From positions 5,582-10,883 of the forward strand of contig DNPQ01000619.1 in the NCBI GenBank assembly GCA_003501335.1: DNA of 5,302 nucleotides, in the 5' to 3' direction. Source of the DNA: Bacillota bacterium (GTDB lineage Bacteria > Bacillota > UBA4882 > UBA8346). Numbering within the stretch: position 1 is the first letter of the stretch; each line of letters opens with the position of its first letter. The position numbers and the translations under genes are program-made. The notes beneath the pieces were generated by a model, which was not told where the DNA came from, did no database searches, and was given only the letters and a program-made list of their open reading frames with translations. Of the stretch, positions 4,962 through 5,302 are shown in pieces.

Positions 4962-5302
4962 TTAGTAATTAATATTTTCGATCATTACTTGATGCAGCAT
5001 CTTCTGAAAATCATCAGCCGTGCATAACAAGGTTCCTTCACGAATCAAAGAGGCATTGGCTGCCGCCACACCATAACGTAACATTTCCGGAATCTCCAGT
5101 TGTTGTTCCATCGCCATACAAATCCCTGCCACCAAAGAATCTCCGGCTCCCTGTACTCCACGGACTTGAATGTCTGAGCCCGGCGCAAACCACGCCTGAT
5201 CACTGCTAACCATAACGGCGCCATCCTTTCCCATGGTAACGCAGACAATACTTACACCTTGTTCAATAAGGCTCCGAGAAATTCTGACAATGTCCTGCTT
5301 AT
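4962..5302 (-). CDS. PfkB-family phosphosugar kinase (C-terminal 112 residues; cut by window edge)
   Basis: The frame is open from the right edge (starting KQDIVRIS) to the TAA at 4964-4962. About 200 N-terminal residues are therefore missing, judged against the roughly 310 aa of E. coli PfkB. The family's second signature is present as GAGDSLVAG, with the catalytic-base Asp in GAGD, followed by the helix MLRYGVAAANASLIREGTLL. The tail closely resembles E. coli Pfk-2 (VRFGVAAGSAATLNQGT...), placing it in the 1-phosphofructokinase, 6-phosphofructokinase and tagatose-6-phosphate kinase branch more than with ribokinase. Such enzymes use ATP to add the second phosphate to a ketohexose phosphate, which would feed the aldolase 46 nt downstream. 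The residues before GAGD are RGVQ where DTT or STV is common; this probably reflects subfamily variation. Ketohexokinase or IolC-like activity is possible but less favoured. Confidence 0.88.
   Translation of the reverse strand, partial: KQDIVRISRSLIEQGVSIVCVTMGKDGAVMVSSDQAWFAPGSDIQVRGVQGAGDSLVAGICMAMEQQLEIPEMLRYGVAAANASLIREGTLLCTADDFQKMLHQVMIENINY

Noticed and set aside
5045..5248. Minus-strand 67-codon frame inside the kinase
   Set aside because: It is a different frame from the one holding the GAGD signature and the Pfk-2-like tail.

Overview
The window reads as one minus-strand sugar uptake and catabolism operon, followed downstream by a separate small gene. In transcription order (right to left) it holds: the 3' part of a PfkB-family phosphosugar kinase (cut by the right edge), a class II ketose-bisphosphate aldolase of the GatY/KbaY type, and the three parts of a ribose-type (CUT2) ABC importer. 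These are the substrate-binding protein, the double ATPase and the permease. After the permease there is a strong AT-rich hairpin terminator. The start of an unrelated small Cys-containing protein follows and is cut by the left edge. All supported genes are on the minus strand. No plus-strand gene, RNA gene, mobile element or CRISPR array is supported.

How the genes fit together: the importer would bring a monosaccharide or related polyol into the cell. The kinase, whose C-terminus resembles E. coli PfkB (Pfk-2), would make a ketohexose bisphosphate. The aldolase, with all its catalytic and zinc residues, would cleave this to dihydroxyacetone phosphate and an aldehyde phosphate for glycolysis. 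The sugar itself cannot be read from the sequence, and any isomerase, epimerase or first kinase would lie to the right of the window. The operon promoter and regulator also lie outside.

Region by region: 1-209 small protein; 210-475 non-coding, with a terminator, a third copy of its arm and a possible leader hairpin; 476-1441 permease; 1442-1473 GC-rich gap; 1474-2973 ATPase; 2974-3084 gap with an 18-bp perfect hairpin touching the ATPase ribosome binding site; 3085-3999 binding protein; 4000-4051 gap with a small palindrome; 4052-4915 aldolase; 4916-4961 gap; 4962-5302 kinase fragment.

Organism: strong AGGAGG-type ribosome binding sites, moderate to low GC and anaerobe-like gene content suggest a Firmicute. 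The binding protein has an ordinary Sec signal peptide and no lipobox cysteine. That fits a cell with an outer membrane, such as the diderm Firmicutes (Negativicutes, Halanaerobiales or Limnochordia-like lineages). This placement is an inference. The system is mostly a familiar type. The parts that deserve a second look are the RNA structures between genes, the unknown sugar, and the small Cys protein.
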